A DNA stretch of 64,000 nt from Longimicrobiales bacterium (lineage in GTDB: Bacteria; Gemmatimonadota; Gemmatimonadetes; Longimicrobiales; Gaopeijiaceae). The stretch is from contig OX639991.1 of assembly GCA_951828585.1 (NCBI GenBank), forward strand, positions 3,318,576 through 3,382,575. Reading direction: 5' to 3'. The notes beneath the pieces were generated by a model. The model did not search any database, was not told the DNA's origin, and saw nothing but the letters and a program-made list of their open reading frames with translations. The position numbers were made by a program, and so were the translations under genes. Of the stretch, positions 26,456 to 35,649 are shown one piece after another (positions within the stretch are counted from its first letter, which is position 1; every line of letters begins with the position of its first letter).

Positions 26456-28658
26456 CCGCAAGCCCGGTCTGCTCTCGCGGGCCCCGGAGAAGACCTGGCC
26501 GGACGGGATGGTCCATCACGGCGCGAGGTGGCTGCTCCTTCTGGCGCTTGCGACGGGACTGGTGGTGATGTATCCCTCGGACCCCGGTGTCGGAATCGGG
26601 CGGCACCGCGTGGGGACGGTGGCCGCGCGGGACATCATCGCCCAGGTGGACTTCCAGGTGCCGAAGGATTCGGCGGAGCTGCGGCGTGAGCGGGAAGAGG
26701 CCGAGGCCGCGGTCATCCCCACCTTTGTCTTCCAGGAGAACGCGCGCGACTCCTCGCTTTCGGCGCTGGGCGGTTTCTTTGCCCGGGTGGATTCCGCGAG
26801 CGCGGCCGACGGTGTCGCGGGGATCAGCTCGGTGATGGCTGCGTCGGCCATCGATGCGACGGCGGAGCAGATCCAGGTTCTTGCCGACCGGCGCCGGGCG
26901 GCCACACTGAGCGACCTGGCGTCGTCGGCGATCCGGATGCTCACCCCCGACGGCGTCATGTCGCCGAACGCCGCCTATCAGCTCGCGACCGACTCGATTC
27001 GGGTGGTCCGGGGCGGATCGGCCACCGTCGTGGCCCGCACTTCCGTGCTGTCGGGCCGCGAGTTCTACGAAAGCGCCCTCGCCGGAAGGGAACCCGGCGC
27101 GGAAACCGGGCTGCTCCGCCTGATTCTTGCGCGCTACCTTGCCCCCAGTCTCGTCCCCGACACGCAACGCACCGAGCGGGATCGATCGCTTGCCCGAAAC
27201 GCAGTGCCGATCGTGGAAGCCCGGGTACTGGACGGAGAAGCCATCGTGCGGGCGAACCAGCAGGTGGGCGAGGCCGAGCTGCGCAAGCTGGACGCCTACC
27301 GCAACCAGCTCCGGGCCGACGGGATCAGCGTGGACAGCTCGAACGTCGCGGGGAATCTGGGCGGTCTGGTCCTGAACACGCTGCTGCTGGCCGTCTTCGG
27401 GGTTCTCCTCTTCTTTTTCCGCCCCGAGATCTACCTCTCCTTCCGGGCGGTTGCGGCCATCGCCGGGATCTTCGCCATCTACTTCGCCTCCGGCTTGCTG
27501 GTGACGGGGCTGGACGTGCCCTCGGCCGCCATGCCCATCGTCTTCGTGGCCGTGTCGCTTTCCATCCTCTGGGGTGGCCGGCTGGCCCTGCTGGCCACTC
27601 TGGTGGTCTGTTCACTCACCGTGGTCCAGGCGCCCTTCGAGGCCGTGCACCTGTTCGTCATTCTGCTGGCGGGCGGGTCGGCGGCGGCGCTGTCGGTTCG
27701 TACGTTGCGGAGGCTGGCCCAGACGTGGGTCTTCATCGCCATCACCGCGGGCTCCTTCGCCGCGGTGATCCTGGGGTTCCTGCTGAAGGGGGCAGACTTC
27801 ACCTTCCTGCCCACCCTGGCCTGGGCACTCGGCAGCACCATCACCGGGACCTTCATGGCGATCGGCTTCATTCCGGTCTTCGAATGGGTCACCGGGATCA
27901 CGACGGAGCAGACGCTCATCGGCTGGGCGGACGCCAACCGTCCCCTCCTGCGCCGCATGGCCGTCGAGGCGCCGGGCACCTTCGCGCATACCATTCAAGC
28001 GGCCAACCTTGCCGAGGCGGGGGCCGGCGCCATCGGTGCCAACGCGCTGCTCTGCCGGGCCGGCGTCTACTACCACGATGTCGGCAAGATCGAGCGTCCG
28101 GGGTATTTCATCGAGAACCAGCAGGCCGGCAATCCGCACGAACGTCTCGATCCCCGGGAGTCCGCGGCGATCGTGCGGAGTCATGTAACCGACGGTATCA
28201 GACTGGCTCGCCGCGAACGGGTTCCCGAGGTGTTGCTCGACTTTATCCGCGAACACCACGGCGACCAGACCATCGGCTTCTTCCTGCGTCGCGCCCATGA
28301 GCAAGCGGAGGCGGAGGGGTTCGAGCCTCCAGACCCGGCCGTCTTCCGGTATCCCGGCCCGCGCCCCCGCAGCCGGGAAACGGCAATCGCCATGCTGGCC
28401 GACTCGACCGAGTCCGCCGCGCGGGTGCTGGCGGATCCCACCGAGGAACGCCTCGCGGAGCTGATCGAAGGGATCTTCGAGGGGAAGGCGCGGCAGGGCC
28501 AGCTGGACGACTGCGCTCTGACCTTCCGGGACATCACGGTGCTGAAACGGCGGTTCCTGCGCTTTCTGCTCGGCAGCTACCACCGTCGCATCAGCTATCC
28601 GGAGACGCGGAATCTCACGGCTGGGAATGGGGGAGAGGGGAAGGGGGACGGGCGTTGA
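26427..28658 (+). CDS. pgpH: PgpH-like 7TM HD-domain phosphodiesterase
   Basis: 743 residues: an N-terminal membrane helix (WLLLLALATGLVVMY), a long extracytoplasmic domain (about 55-310), about seven membrane segments (310-480) and a C-terminal HD hydrolase domain with YYHDVGKIERPGYFIENQ and EHHGDQ. Homologues degrade c-di-AMP. It overlaps the phoH end by 29 bases (or 14 from ATG 26442). It is embedded in phoH-pgpH-ybeY, a conserved order in many phyla. Confidence 0.9.
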   Translation: MVAATMRRRSRKPGLLSRAPEKTWPDGMVHHGARWLLLLALATGLVVMYPSDPGVGIGRHRVGTVAARDIIAQVDFQVPKDSAELRREREEAEAAVIPTFVFQENARDSSLSALGGFFARVDSASAADGVAGISSVMAASAIDATAEQIQVLADRRRAATLSDLASSAIRMLTPDGVMSPNAAYQLATDSIRVVRGGSATVVARTSVLSGREFYESALAGREPGAETGLLRLILARYLAPSLVPDTQRTERDRSLARNAVPIVEARVLDGEAIVRANQQVGEAELRKLDAYRNQLRADGISVDSSNVAGNLGGLVLNTLLLAVFGVLLFFFRPEIYLSFRAVAAIAGIFAIYFASGLLVTGLDVPSAAMPIVFVAVSLSILWGGRLALLATLVVCSLTVVQAPFEAVHLFVILLAGGSAAALSVRTLRRLAQTWVFIAITAGSFAAVILGFLLKGADFTFLPTLAWALGSTITGTFMAIGFIPVFEWVTGITTEQTLIGWADANRPLLRRMAVEAPGTFAHTIQAANLAEAGAGAIGANALLCRAGVYYHDVGKIERPGYFIENQQAGNPHERLDPRESAAIVRSHVTDGIRLARRERVPEVLLDFIREHHGDQTIGFFLRRAHEQAEAEGFEPPDPAVFRYPGPRPRSRETAIAMLADSTESAARVLADPTEERLAELIEGIFEGKARQGQLDDCALTFRDITVLKRRFLRFLLGSYHRRISYPETRNLTAGNGGEGKGDGR

Positions 28659-29128
28659 TCACGATTCACGTCAACGCGCCGGAGGGGACCCGGGTGCCGC
28701 GCGGCCTCATCGACCGGGCGTTGCGCGCCACGCTGCGGCGCGAGGAGGTATCGCGCGCCGAGCTGTCCGTCACCTTCGTTGGCGACCCGGAGATCACCGA
28801 GCTGCACAGCCGCCACCGGGGACGCGCCGAAGTGACCGACGTGCTGTCCTTCGCACTGCACCAGGAGGGCGAAGACCCCCTGGGCGACGTGTACGTAGGA
28901 CATGCGCAGGCCCTGCGGCAGGCGGCCGAGGCCGGAGCTGAAGCCGACCAGGAGCTGGTCCGGCTGGCGGTGCACGGCACCCTTCATGTGCTGGGGTACG
29001 ACCACCCGGAAGGGCCGGAGCGCGTCCGGTGCGAAATGTACCAGGTGCAGGAAGAGGTGCTGCGCGGACTGGCCTCGAAGCCGGACCCCCGGACGCTGGC
29101 CGCGCCGTTGGCAATGGAGGGGACGTGA
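28655..29128 (+). CDS. ybeY: Endoribonuclease / rRNA maturation factor YbeY
   Basis: 157 residues with the zinc motif VHGTLHVLGYDHPE (H-x3-H-x5-H) and the ATDVLSF-like VTDVLSFAL. It takes part in 16S rRNA 3' end maturation. The start is TTG 28655, overlapping the pgpH stop (TTGA), so translation is coupled. The C-terminal 25 residues are a variable tail. Confidence 0.92.
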   Translation: MITIHVNAPEGTRVPRGLIDRALRATLRREEVSRAELSVTFVGDPEITELHSRHRGRAEVTDVLSFALHQEGEDPLGDVYVGHAQALRQAAEAGAEADQELVRLAVHGTLHVLGYDHPEGPERVRCEMYQVQEEVLRGLASKPDPRTLAAPLAMEGT

Positions 29129-30492
29129 GCACCGAAACGCCCCCGATCGTGGCCACCCGGGCCGTACTGGAGGAGCTGCTGGAACTCGTCGAACGCGGTC
29201 AGCTGACCCGCCTGCCCGCGCTGGTCGGCGAAATGCACCCCTCGGACATCGCCGACCTGCTCGCTTCGGTGCCCTCCGAGGACCAGCGCGTCGAGGTTCT
29301 GAAGGCGCTCCCCACCGAGGTGGCGTCCGAGACGCTGGCCGAAATGGAGGAGGACGAGGACCGGGCGGAGCTGCTGGCCGAACTGGGCGTGCGCCGCGGC
29401 GCCGAGCTGCTGCAGGAGCTGGCCGACGACGACGCGGCCGACCTGCTGGGCGAACTCGAACCCGGCGACCGCGACCGAATGCTGGCCGCGCTGCCCTCCG
29501 AGGAGGCTGGCGACATTCGCGAGCTACTGCGCTACGACGATGAGACGGCCGGCGGCCTGATGACCACCTCGCTGGTTTCGGTCTCCACCACGGCGACCGC
29601 CGCCGAGGCCATCGGCGAGATCCGCGAAAAGGGGCGAGAGGTGGAGGAGTTGTACACGGTCTTCGTGGTCGACCAGCGGGAGAGGCTCGAGGGGACCGTG
29701 CCGCTGGACGACCTCATCTTGGCCGACCCGGGCGACACGGTGCAGTCGCTGGTGGTTCCCGCGCCGGCCACCGTGTTGCCCGACACGGATCAGGAGGAGG
29801 TGGGGCGCGTGATGGGGCGGTATAACCTGGTCAACATCCCGGTGGTGAACGACGAGGGGTCGCTGCTGGGCCGCATCACCTTCGACGACGTAATCGACGT
29901 GATCGAGGCCGAGACGACCGAGGACATCCTCAGGCTTGCCGGTGTGTCCGACGAAGAGGAGCTAAAGGGTGGATGGCTCGACTCGGTCCGGTCGAGGTTG
30001 CCATGGCTGGTGCTCAACCTGGTGACGGCGGGCGTGGCGGCATCGGTGATTCTTACATACGAGGACGTGATCAGGGAGGTGACCTTTCTGGCCTTCCTGA
30101 TGCCGGTGATCGCGGCCCTCGGCGGGAACACCGGGACTCAGGCGCTGGCGGTGACCATACGCCGCATCGCCGTGGGGGACGAGCTGCCCGGCGGCCGCTT
30201 CCAGGTCGTGGGAAAGGAGGTGCTGGTGGGTCTTCTGAACGGGTTCGTCCTCGGGCTCCTCTTCGCCCTCTTTGCCTATGTGCGCGAGGACAACCCGCTC
30301 ATTGGGGTGGTGGTGCTGCTGGCCATGTGGGCGAATATCGTGGTCGCGGGTTTCGCCGGCGCGTTGATCCCGACCGTACTCAAGCGGCTCGGGGTCGATC
30401 CCGCCGTGGCATCGTCCGTCTTCGTGCACACCCTGACCGACCTGGTAGGGTTCATCATGGTGCTCAGCCTGGCGGCGGGGCTTCTCGGCTAG
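29125..30492 (+). CDS. mgtE: Magnesium transporter MgtE
   Basis: 455 residues: an acidic N-domain of helical repeats (DLLASVPSEDQR, LLGELEPGDRDRMLAALP), two CBS domains (about 135-255) and five membrane segments with the signature ALGGNTGTQALAVTIR. It is a Mg2+-gated Mg2+ channel of the inner membrane. GTG 29125 overlaps the ybeY stop (GTGA); open frame upstream of it is not real. Last gene of the aspS-mgtE run. Confidence 0.93.
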   Translation: MSTETPPIVATRAVLEELLELVERGQLTRLPALVGEMHPSDIADLLASVPSEDQRVEVLKALPTEVASETLAEMEEDEDRAELLAELGVRRGAELLQELADDDAADLLGELEPGDRDRMLAALPSEEAGDIRELLRYDDETAGGLMTTSLVSVSTTATAAEAIGEIREKGREVEELYTVFVVDQRERLEGTVPLDDLILADPGDTVQSLVVPAPATVLPDTDQEEVGRVMGRYNLVNIPVVNDEGSLLGRITFDDVIDVIEAETTEDILRLAGVSDEEELKGGWLDSVRSRLPWLVLNLVTAGVAASVILTYEDVIREVTFLAFLMPVIAALGGNTGTQALAVTIRRIAVGDELPGGRFQVVGKEVLVGLLNGFVLGLLFALFAYVREDNPLIGVVVLLAMWANIVVAGFAGALIPTVLKRLGVDPAVASSVFVHTLTDLVGFIMVLSLAAGLLG

Positions 30493-30556
30493 CGGCCAGG
30501 GTGGCGAGCGTCTCAATGCGCAACGCGCGGCTGGCCGGCGTCATCGGAGCGCACGG

Positions 30557-31648
30557 ATGACGCCCCGCGCCTCGGAGGGCGCCGCCGGACGCAAACGGTT
30601 GGTGGACGATTTCCGCGCCGGCGGGCGGCCGGCGCTGGCACGGGCCATTTCGATGGTCGAGGGGGGGCGTCCCGGGGTCGGAGCGCTCCTCCGGGAACTG
30701 CTGCTGGCGCGCCCGCGGGCCTGCCGGCTGGGGGTGACGGGTCCTCCGGGGGCGGGCAAGTCGAGCCTGATCGCGGCGCTGGCCACGTTGATGCGGGCAC
30801 GGGGCGAGGAGGTGGCGATCGTCGCCGTCGATCCCACATCCCCCTTCTCCGGGGGGGCGCTCCTCGGAGACCGCATCCGGATGAACGACCTGGCGACCGA
30901 CCCGGGCGTCTTCATCCGCTCGATGGCGACCCGCGGATCGCTCGGGGGGCTGGCCGCCACGACCCGCGAAGTGATCGACCTGCTGGACGCCTTTGGCTTC
31001 CCCAACATCCTCGTCGAGACGGTCGGGGTGGGGCAGACGGAACTCGAGATCGCTTCGACCGCGGATTCCGTGGCGGTGGTGTTGGTGCCCGAGTCGGGCG
31101 ACGGCATTCAGGCCATGAAGGCGGGACTCATGGAGATCGCGGACCTGTTCGTGGTCAACAAGTCCGACCGGATCGGCGCGGACCGGATGGTGCGGGCCAT
31201 CCGCCAGGCCCTTCTCCTCAAGACCGGCCACGGCGGCCACGATGTACCGGCCCACCACGGCGTGGACCTTTCGCGCGTCGCGGACGGAACCGGCTCTCCG
31301 GCGGATACGGATACCCCAGCCCCCCCACCCCAATGGAACATCCCCGTGCTCAAGACCTCGGCCGGGCGGGGAGAGGGCATCGACGAGTTCCTGGAACATT
31401 TTCGTGCCCACCAGCACTACCTCAAGGCTTCGGGTGTGCTGGAGCAGCGCCGCCAGTCCCGAGCCCGTCGCCGGATCCGCGATGTGGTCGAGGGACGTAT
31501 GCGGCGCCGGGCACGGGAATTCCTGGGGCGGCACCCCGATCATTCACACTGGGTTGCCGAGGTCGCGGCCGGCCGCGCTACGGCGTACGGGGTGGCCGAA
31601 GCGGTGATTCCCGCCATATTGAGGAAGGATCCTGAATCCGGGACGTAG
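30557..31648 (+). CDS. meaB: MeaB-type G-protein chaperone of a B12 mutase
   Basis: 363 residues with P-loop GVTGPPGAGKSSLIAAL, DPTSPFSGGALLGDRIRM, FPNILVETVGVGQTELEI and VVNKSDRIGADRM. MeaB proteins gate cofactor loading and protect adenosylcobalamin-dependent acyl-CoA mutases. A linker at about 228-262 is Pro/Asp-rich and probably lineage-specific. It is directly upstream of the mutase large subunit (14 bases). Given the mutase's residues, the client here may be an isobutyryl-type rather than a methylmalonyl-CoA mutase. Confidence 0.9.
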   Translation: MTPRASEGAAGRKRLVDDFRAGGRPALARAISMVEGGRPGVGALLRELLLARPRACRLGVTGPPGAGKSSLIAALATLMRARGEEVAIVAVDPTSPFSGGALLGDRIRMNDLATDPGVFIRSMATRGSLGGLAATTREVIDLLDAFGFPNILVETVGVGQTELEIASTADSVAVVLVPESGDGIQAMKAGLMEIADLFVVNKSDRIGADRMVRAIRQALLLKTGHGGHDVPAHHGVDLSRVADGTGSPADTDTPAPPPQWNIPVLKTSAGRGEGIDEFLEHFRAHQHYLKASGVLEQRRQSRARRRIRDVVEGRMRRRAREFLGRHPDHSHWVAEVAAGRATAYGVAEAVIPAILRKDPESGT

Positions 31649-31662
31649 CAAGGGCCAAATAC

Positions 31663-33381
31663 ATGTCAACGACCGAGAACCGGTTACGCGACCGCTCCGC
31701 GCTGCTGGCTGAAATCGATGCCCGCCGGCGCGAGATCGAACGCCTCAACGCGGAACTCGCCGCCTGGGAAGCCACCTGCGAGGCGCTCCCGCGGCGTCTG
31801 CCCTACTTCACGACCGTCTCCGGAAACGAAGTCGAGCCGCTCTACACGCCGAACCACGCCACGGGCAACTACCTGGGGAAGCTCGGCGTACCCGGCGGCT
31901 TCCCCTTCACCCGCGGCCCGTATGCGACCATGTATCGCACCCGGCTGTGGACCATGCGCCAGTTCGCGGGCTTCGCCACCGCCGAGGAGACGAACCGGCG
32001 CTACAAGTACCTGCTGGACAAGGGCCAGACCGGCCTGTCGGTGGCCTTCGACTTCCCCACGCTGATGGGGTACGACGGCGACCATCCGCGGTCGCTCGGC
32101 GAAGTAGGCGTCTGCGGGGTGGCGATTTCGTCGCTTGCCGACATGGAGACGCTCTTCCAGGACATCCCCCTGGACCAGGTCTCGGTCTCGATGACCATCA
32201 ACGGGCCCGCCATCATCCTCTTCTGCTTCTACGTGGCCGCGGCCGAGCGGCAGGGCGTCTCACCCGACAAGCTGCGCGGAACGGCCCAGAACGATATCCT
32301 GAAGGAATACCAGGCTCAGCACGCGTGGGTGTTCCCGCCCGAGCCCGCGCTCCGGCTCATCCTGGACATGTTCGAGTGGTGCGGCGGGAACGCCCCGCGG
32401 TACAACCCGATCTCGATCTCGGGCTACCACATCCGCGAGGCCGGCGCCACCGCGGGCCAGGAATTGGCCTTCACCCTCGCGAACGGTTTCGATTACGTGC
32501 GCCGGGGCATCGAGCGCGGCCTCGACGTGGACACCTTCGCGCCCCGGCTCTCCTTCTTCTTCGATGTGCACAACGATTTCTTCGAAGAGGTGGCCAAGCT
32601 GAGGGCCGCGCGGCGGATCTGGGCGCGGCGCATGCGGGACGAGTTCGGGGCCCGCAAGCCGCAGTCGTGGCGGCTTCGCACCCACGCCCAGACCGCGGGC
32701 GTGACGCTCACCGCGCAGCAGCCCGAAAACAACATCGTGCGGGTTGCCTACCAGGCGCTCGCCGCCGTGCTGGGCGGCACCCAGTCGCTTCACACCAACT
32801 CGATGGACGAGACACTGGCACTACCGACCGAGAAGGCCGTAACGATCGCGCTCAGAACGCAGCAGATACTGGCGTACGAGAGCGGCGTGGCCAACACCAT
32901 CGATCCGTTGGCGGGTTCATATTTCGTGGAGGCCTTGACCGACCGGCTCGAGGCCGAGGCCGAGAAAATCTTCGCCCGCATTGAAGAGGAGGGGGGGGTT
33001 GTGCAGGGAATCGAGAACGGGTGGTTCCAGAGGGAAATCGCCAATTCGGCGGCCACGCAGCAGGCCGAAGTCGAGGCGTGCGTGCGTACCGTCGTCGGCG
33101 TGAACGAATTCGTCGAGGGCGCGGACGAGGTGGAGATCGAGACGCTGCGGATCGATTCCGGTGCCGAGGAGCGACAACGCGAGCGTCTGGCCCGACTGCG
33201 CGCCGGGCGCGACAACGAGCGGGTTGACGCGGCATTGAGCCGCTTGAAGACCGCGGCGGCCGGACGCGAGAACACCGTGCCGCATATCCTCGAGTGCGCC
33301 CGATCGTACTGCACCCTGTACGAGATCCGGGCGGCCATGGAGGAAGTCTTCGGAGCCTACCGGGAGCCGGTCTTCTTCTGA
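31663..33381 (+). CDS. Acyl-CoA mutase large subunit, isobutyryl-CoA mutase-like
   Basis: 572 residues covering only the substrate-binding TIM barrel; the C-terminal B12-binding domain of MutB is absent, so a separate small subunit is needed and is not in the window. Family blocks: RGPYATMYRTRLWTMRQF, GLSVAFDFPTLMGYD, AQNDILKEY, ISISGYHIREAGA, QSLHTNSMDE. At the position of methylmalonyl-CoA mutase Tyr89 there is F101 (RQFAGF). At Arg207 there is Q219 (KEYQAQHAWVFPP). Phe/Gln is the fingerprint described for isobutyryl-CoA mutase, and Arg207 is what binds the methylmalonyl carboxylate. A default 'methylmalonyl-CoA mutase' name would probably be wrong. Confidence 0.85.
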   Translation: MSTTENRLRDRSALLAEIDARRREIERLNAELAAWEATCEALPRRLPYFTTVSGNEVEPLYTPNHATGNYLGKLGVPGGFPFTRGPYATMYRTRLWTMRQFAGFATAEETNRRYKYLLDKGQTGLSVAFDFPTLMGYDGDHPRSLGEVGVCGVAISSLADMETLFQDIPLDQVSVSMTINGPAIILFCFYVAAAERQGVSPDKLRGTAQNDILKEYQAQHAWVFPPEPALRLILDMFEWCGGNAPRYNPISISGYHIREAGATAGQELAFTLANGFDYVRRGIERGLDVDTFAPRLSFFFDVHNDFFEEVAKLRAARRIWARRMRDEFGARKPQSWRLRTHAQTAGVTLTAQQPENNIVRVAYQALAAVLGGTQSLHTNSMDETLALPTEKAVTIALRTQQILAYESGVANTIDPLAGSYFVEALTDRLEAEAEKIFARIEEEGGVVQGIENGWFQREIANSAATQQAEVEACVRTVVGVNEFVEGADEVEIETLRIDSGAEERQRERLARLRAGRDNERVDAALSRLKTAAAGRENTVPHILECARSYCTLYEIRAAMEEVFGAYREPVFF

Positions 33382-33435
33382 CCCCCCGCCGCTGCGTCGC
33401 ACACTCCCGCCGTATCGACCCGTCCCGACCGAACC

Positions 33436-33489
33436 ATGCGTCCCCGCATACTGATCGCCGACGACCAGCCCGGTGTCGTCGAAGGATAA
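33436..33489 (+). pseudogene. Response regulator, first 17 codons only
   Basis: ATG 33436 starts MRPRILIADDQPGVVEG and then TAA. This is the beginning of a receiver domain (acidic pair DD in IADDQP). The next bases belong to the end of a histidine kinase in another frame, so a deletion removed the rest of the regulator and most of the kinase. Confidence 0.65.
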
Positions 33490-33791
33490 ACCTGGTGCAA
33501 GACGCGGTCGACGCCGCACTCGAATCCGGCGGCGGGGTTACCGTGCGCTGGAGGGTCCCCGACGGGCAGACGCTCGAACTGATCGCGGAGGACGGAGGGC
33601 TCGGATTGGAGGACCCGTCCAACCTCTTCGTCCCGTTCTTCACCACGAAGCCCGGCGGCTCGGGTATCGGTCTCGCGCTCTGCAGGGAGATCGCCGAAGG
33701 CCACGGCGGACGGATCGTTCTGCGCAACCGCAAGCCCACGGAAGCGGTGGCGGTGCTCTCTCTGCCGCTGCCGCCCGGCGGAAGCGCGTAG
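33486..33791 (+). pseudogene. Sensor histidine kinase, C-terminal ATPase remnant
   Basis: The frame ending at TAG 33791 starts within an N-box (INLVQDAVDAAL). It contains the G1 box EDGGLGLED, an F box NLFVPFFTTKPGGSG, the G2 box SGIGLALCREIAEGHGG and a final strand. The dimerisation/phosphotransfer His and any sensor are gone. The frame is open upstream to 33294 only because it overlaps the mutase gene. With the 17-codon response-regulator start it marks one deletion of a former two-component pair. Confidence 0.7.
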
Positions 33792-33807
33792 TCGGCTAAC
33801 GCTAACG

Positions 33808-35277
33808 CTAACGTCCCAGGTCGCCCTCGCCGGCGGTGATGATGAACTCGACCCGGCGGTTCTGCGCCCAGGCCTCCTCGGTTTCGCCCTGTACCAGCGG
33901 GTTCTGCTCGCCGAAGGACTTCACGGTGAACCGGTCCGCATCGAGTCCCGCTTCGACGAAGAAGGCGACGACCGCATCGCCCCGATTCTGGCCGAGTTCC
34001 AGGTTGTAATCCGGTGACCCCCTCTCGTCGGCATGCGCTTCGATACGCAAGTGCACGCCCGGTCGTGCCAGCAGGATCTCGATCTTACTGCGCAGCGGGG
34101 CTGCCGCGTCCGCACGAATGGAGAACTCGTCGTAGTCGAAAATGATCTTCTCTTCAAGGGTTCGCCGCTCCTCGGCCGCGCGCAGAGCACGTTCACGTTC
34201 CGCGCGCTCACGCTCGGCGGCGAGCCGGCGCTCCTCTTCCGACTGGACACGAGCGATCGAGTCGAGCCGTCGCTTCTCCAGTTCCTCGGGGGTGGGACCG
34301 GGAGGCGGGGGCGCTGGTGGGGGCGGTGGTGGGGGCGGCGGTTCGGTCCTGCCTGAGCACAGGTTGGGCTTGAGACCGCAGAGGGCCACCGAGCCCAGGA
34401 TCCCGAACTTGCGGGAACGGTACGTCGAGTGATCGTCGTACAATACCCCCAGCGCGAAGGCGCCGACGCGAATCCCTCCCACGTCGATCTGCACCCCTGC
34501 GTTGACGTCGAACCCGTTGAACTCCGCCATGGCGTGGAGCATGCGGCTTCCACCGAAACCGCGGTGCAACGCGGCTCCCCCGAAGAGACCGCCGGAAGCC
34601 GCATCGGCGTAATAACCCCGGTCACTGCCTTCAGAGAACAGGCCTGCTCCCCAACCCGCGGTCAGGGTCATGCCGAGGTCCTCGGGGCGCCCTGCGTTCG
34701 CCGTCGCCACCACGTAGGGACTCAGGTTGCCGTTGTACTCCTCGTATGCGGCGAAATCCCTGACCAGCCGATAGTCGGGGTGCCCGAGGCGGCCCGGCTG
34801 CACACCGTCCAGGTAGTACGCGTCACCGTAGGAAGGGGACGTCACATATCGGGCCCCTAAGGCCAGGTCGATCCGTTCCACGGAAGCAGGCAGGATGGAG
34901 GCGCGGGCGAAGCCCCCGAGCATTCTACCTCCGTGTTCCTCCGAGTCGAAGTGCTGGATAGTCGCACCCACCTCCACCCGGTCGAAGAGCCCGATCGCGA
35001 TGGCCCCGTCCGACATCCACTTCTCGAACCGGTCCCCCCTGTAGACTTCTCTCCCGTCACGGTCGAGGACGATGATCCGATCGACCGAGATCCCGAAGCC
35101 GGAGTAGGTGCCCACAATGGACAAATGGGGCAACACGGACGCGACGGGAACATCCAGGAGCCCCGAACCGTACCGGAGCGAACTCGGCATTCGGAACTCC
35201 TGGCCGGTGACCGGCTGGGCCGAAGACAGCAGAAGCAGCGCGGCGGCGGCAGCACGGCCCAACACGAGTCGCGTCAC
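33808..35277 (-). CDS. OmpA-family outer-membrane protein, copy 1
   Basis: About 489 residues: a signal peptide (LGRAAAAALLLLSSAQPVTGQ), a beta-barrel of about 300 residues (RMPSSLRYGSGLLDVP, LSPYVVATANAG, YRSRKFGILGS), a proline run, a charged coiled coil (EERRLAAERERAERERALRA), and an OmpA peptidoglycan-binding domain (IFDYDEFSIR, RIEAHADERGSPDYNLELGQ, NRRVEFI). GTG 35277 is chosen; GTG 35301 is possible, and neither has a strong SD. A GCTAAC x3 tandem overlaps the stop. Paralogous to 36997-38730, from which an IS separates it. Confidence 0.85.
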   Translation of the reverse strand: MTRLVLGRAAAAALLLLSSAQPVTGQEFRMPSSLRYGSGLLDVPVASVLPHLSIVGTYSGFGISVDRIIVLDRDGREVYRGDRFEKWMSDGAIAIGLFDRVEVGATIQHFDSEEHGGRMLGGFARASILPASVERIDLALGARYVTSPSYGDAYYLDGVQPGRLGHPDYRLVRDFAAYEEYNGNLSPYVVATANAGRPEDLGMTLTAGWGAGLFSEGSDRGYYADAASGGLFGGAALHRGFGGSRMLHAMAEFNGFDVNAGVQIDVGGIRVGAFALGVLYDDHSTYRSRKFGILGSVALCGLKPNLCSGRTEPPPPPPPPPAPPPPGPTPEELEKRRLDSIARVQSEEERRLAAERERAERERALRAAEERRTLEEKIIFDYDEFSIRADAAAPLRSKIEILLARPGVHLRIEAHADERGSPDYNLELGQNRGDAVVAFFVEAGLDADRFTVKSFGEQNPLVQGETEEAWAQNRRVEFIITAGEGDLGR

Positions 35278-35372
35278 GCTAACGGTCTGGCAGGCTCCCA
35301 CTACACCAAACGCACAGCGGTCAAGGGGCTGTCACCGGGTCATCGTCTTAGCAGTCCGTATGTGGACGCCCC

Positions 35373-35649
35373 AGGGTGGGCAAGCCCGGATGCGGGAACC
35401 GAGTCGGTGGCAATCTGGTCAGGTACTGTCGTATGTCCGGCCTCTTGATGCGGCTCTCGTTGGCCGCGGGCCCGTATGGTGTTCGTGAGATCGGATCCAA
35501 ATCGTGGAAGCGGGCTCTCAGGCCCTGGACTGCTAGCTGGTTTTTCCGATCCCGTCTCATCGACCGTTTGCCCTTACTCCGTTCGTGCGTCCTGCCGCCC
35601 AATTCTCCCGTCGGCTTTTCTGCTTCGCTACTTTCCTTTCGCTGCCCGC
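35373..35649 (-). ncRNA. Candidate seekRNA/bridge RNA of the IS1111 element
   Basis: The 277-bp non-coding part lies between the transposase stop and the element's right end. In IS1111-group elements this end encodes the structured RNA that guides target choice. On the transposase strand I see small hairpins such as GGGC-CTGAGA-GCCC and GCGGC-CAACGAGA-GCCGC. No coding frame here looks real. Placement follows family knowledge; exact RNA ends are not known. Confidence 0.4.
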
